Shown in pieces: positions 7,038 to 8,341 of a stretch of DNA of 8,341 nucleotides; the stretch's first letter is position 1; the number at the start of each line of letters is the position of its first letter. A model generated the notes under the pieces. It searched no databases, was not told the DNA's origin, and worked only from the letters and a program-made list of their open reading frames with translations. The stretch is from contig JAEDGP010000081.1 in the NCBI GenBank assembly GCA_016297405.1, positions 1 to 8,341 of the forward strand. Reading direction: 5' to 3'. The translations under genes were made by a program, and so were the position numbers. The DNA is from Treponema sp. Lineage in GTDB: Bacteria; Spirochaetota; Spirochaetia; Treponematales; Treponemataceae.

Positions 7038-7104
7038 TATACTCTGCTTTGAGAATAAGATTATAGATGGAATTTATATATAAAACAGAGTATATTGAAT
7101 ATAC
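7038..7104. promoter_or_regulatory. Divergent control region of the beta-barrel operon and folD
   Basis: On the minus strand a perfect TATAAT (7060-7065) lies about 42 bp before the beta-barrel ATG; its -35 region is poor. A 9-bp inverted repeat, TATACTCTG (7038-7046) and CAGAGTATA (7086-7094), brackets this box. It is extended by TTT/AAA after one mismatch. Next to it is an odd-centred palindrome, GTATATT-G-AATATAC (7090-7104). These are candidate operator sites. For folD, TACAAT at 7122-7127 could be a -10 box, but no -35 box sits at the right distance. The rest of 7019-7156 shows nothing else. Confidence 0.45.
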
Positions 7105-7156
7105 ATTTTTTAGAGCCTTTTTACAATATAACCACAAAAGGCATGGAAGGTAACAG

Positions 7157-8029
7157 ATGAGCGCAACAATTATTGACGGAAAAGCAATCGCTGCACAGGT
7201 TCGTGGCGAAGTAGCAGAGAAAGTTTCGGCACTTAAGGCAAAGGGAATAACTCCCTGTCTTGCAGTAATCCTTGTAGGCGAAAATCCAGCCAGCGTTTCA
7301 TACGTTACAGGAAAGCAGAAGGCTCTTGCCGAAGTTGGAATGGCAGACCGCAGCCTTCATCTTCCTGAAAGCACAACAGAAGAAGAACTTCTTAAAATCA
7401 TCGATGACTTGAACAAAGACACAACAGTTCACGGAATTCTTGTTCAGCTGCCACTACCAGAACATATCAACGAAGAAAAAGTTCTTCTTGCAATTGACCC
7501 TGAAAAAGACGTAGACGGCTTCCACCCAATGAACGTAGGAAACCTTGTAATAGGTAAAAAAGCATTCCTTCCATGTACACCACACGGAATCATCGTTCTT
7601 CTTGAAAAAATGGGAATCGAAACAAGGGGAAAGCATGCCGTTGTAATCGGCCGCTCAAACATCGTAGGTAAACCTGTTTCACTGCTGCTTGCCAGAAAAG
7701 AAACAAACTGTACAGTAACAATCTGCCACACAGGAACAAAAAACATGGCAGAAATGACACGCCAGGCAGACATCCTTATTGCAGCAACAGGCCGCCCACA
7801 CACAGTAACAAAAGATATGGTTAAGCCAGGTGCCGTTGTAATCGACGTAGGCGTAAACCGCATCCCAGATGACACAAAAAAATCAGGCTTCCGCCTTACA
7901 GGAGACTGCGACTACGCTGACCTTCTGGAAACAGCCAGCTTCATCACCCCAGTTCCAGGCGGAGTAGGACCAATGACTATTGCGATGCTCATGTTTAACA
8001 CACTGGAAAGTGCAGAAAACAGATTATAA
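7157..8029 (+). CDS. folD: Bifunctional methylenetetrahydrofolate dehydrogenase / cyclohydrolase
   Basis: FolD oxidises 5,10-methylene-THF with NADP+ and hydrolyses the methenyl product to 10-formyl-THF, supplying one-carbon units for purines and formyl-Met-tRNA in the cytoplasm. The 290-residue length is normal for the family. The catalytic pair Y49 and K53 lies in SYVTGK. Q97 is in VQLPLP and D120 in KDVDGFHP. The NADP-binding GRSNIVGKP is at 165-173 and PVPGGVGPMT at 265-274. The ATG at 7157 has a good Shine-Dalgarno (GGAAGG, 8 nt away). The codons favour A and C, as in acAacAgaA runs, unlike the T/G-leaning argS. The last 12 codons and the stop are repeated twice more downstream, with only synonymous changes. 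Its upstream neighbour is the divergent beta-barrel gene. Confidence 0.97.
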   Translation: MSATIIDGKAIAAQVRGEVAEKVSALKAKGITPCLAVILVGENPASVSYVTGKQKALAEVGMADRSLHLPESTTEEELLKIIDDLNKDTTVHGILVQLPLPEHINEEKVLLAIDPEKDVDGFHPMNVGNLVIGKKAFLPCTPHGIIVLLEKMGIETRGKHAVVIGRSNIVGKPVSLLLARKETNCTVTICHTGTKNMAEMTRQADILIAATGRPHTVTKDMVKPGAVVIDVGVNRIPDDTKKSGFRLTGDCDYADLLETASFITPVPGGVGPMTIAMLMFNTLESAENRL

Positions 8030-8280
8030 GAATTTGGTAAGCTTCTGAACGAAGCTTGCTATTTTATCAAGCCATTTCAGACGCTCCGCACTGCTCGCCT
8101 CTGAAATGTGCGTCTTATGTTTAACACACTGGAAAGTGCAGAAAACAGATTGTAAGAATTTGGTAAGCTTCTGAACGAAGCTAGCTATTTTATCAAGCCA
8201 TTTCAAACGCTCCGCACTGCTCGCCTCTGAAATGTGCGTCTTATGTTTAATACACTGGAAAGTGCAGAAAACAGATTGTA
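7991..8280 (+). repeat. 126-bp tandem repeat that triplicates the 3' end of folD
   Basis: Unit 1 (7991-8116) and unit 2 (8117-8242) differ at only 3 of 126 positions (8026/8152, 8057/8183, 8080/8206). Unit 3 is partial, 38 bp (8243-8280). Each unit starts with the folD tail, ATG to stop, coding MFNTLESAENRL. The three tails end TTA-TAA, TTG-TAA and TTG-TAG, and the third has AAT for AAC, so the peptide is unchanged throughout. The remaining 88 bp of units 1 and 2 hold two inverted repeats. One is AAGCTTC-TGAAC-GAAGCTT (8039-8057 in unit 1, one base lost in unit 2). The other is CATTTCAGA and TCTGAAATG around 18 nt (8073-8108). No independent gene is seen in 8030-8341; a minus-strand frame through 8206-8024 is open only because the unit is a multiple of three. 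Confidence 0.9.
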
Positions 8281-8290
8281 GAAATGAAAG

Positions 8291-8341
8291 AGGCTGTCCA
8301 ATAAGGTAGCATTACGGTGGTTGAGTTTATCGAAACCACCA
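8291..8341 (+). terminator. Left part of a long hairpin, probable folD terminator, cut by the window end
   Basis: AGGCTGTCCAATAAG (8291-8305) closely resembles the left arm of the complete terminator at 4895 (GGCTGGTCAATAAG). Inside it lies a second inverted repeat, GGTGGTT (8316-8322) and AACCACC (8334-8340), with an 11-nt loop. The matching right arm, expected to read about CTTATTGGACAGCC followed by a T-run, would lie beyond the window, so the terminator call is inference. Confidence 0.5.

Noticed and set aside
8024..8206. Small minus-strand gene with a repeated KWLDKIASFVQKLTKF peptide
   Set aside because: It is open only because the 126-bp repeat is a multiple of three; it has no ribosome site and overlaps the folD end antisense.
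7991..8242. Integron attC sites or gene cassettes
   Set aside because: The palindromes lack the RYYYAAC/GTTRRRY core sites, and no integrase gene or cassette reading frame is present.

Overview
The window looks like a piece of a Treponema-type spirochaete chromosome, probably a gut or rumen species. The evidence is the gene content and style. There is a 205-residue outer-membrane beta-barrel with an acidic N-terminal linker. Next to it is a lipoprotein with a relaxed spirochaetal lipobox. The DNA is moderately AT-rich, and the window has a bacterial arginyl-tRNA synthetase, FolD and a long (class II) ketol-acid reductoisomerase. A complete ilvC suggests branched-chain amino acid synthesis, which strict pathogens such as T. 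pallidum lack. The assignment is inference; there is no rRNA or other phylogenetic marker here.

Layout from left to right. (1) ilvC on the minus strand (32-1513), with a good promoter at 1704-1732 and a leader of about 185 nt that is filled mostly by a GC-rich, palindromic, repeat-like element (1569-1675). (2) A minus-strand AT-rich gene (1781-2626) for a 281-residue protein of unknown role with a C-terminal PD-(D/E)XK-nuclease-like signature. (3) A 481-bp gene-free stretch (2627-3107) holding eight copies of a 9-bp motif in strictly alternating orientation, which make four regularly spaced inverted pairs. (4) argS on the plus strand (3108-4847), whose promoter lies so close to the ATG that the mRNA is probably leaderless. 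(5) A strong two-way terminator (4888-4948) shared with the convergent unit to its right. (6) A minus-strand two-gene operon read from 7018 down to 4974: an outer-membrane beta-barrel, then a lipoprotein 17 bp downstream. (7) A 138-bp divergent control region (7019-7156). (8) folD on the plus strand (7157-8029). (9) A 126-bp tandem repeat (7991-8280) in which the last 12 codons and stop of folD are present three times, separated by two copies of an 88-bp palindromic spacer. (10) The left part of another long hairpin, cut by the window end.

The housekeeping genes (ilvC, argS, folD) are ordinary and intact. The accessory interest lies in the non-coding DNA: the alternating inverted-repeat array beside the nuclease-like gene, the in-frame repeat in the ilvC leader, and the repeated folD tail. 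None of these is shown to be a working system; they are candidates that genome-wide repeat searches would quickly support or dismiss.
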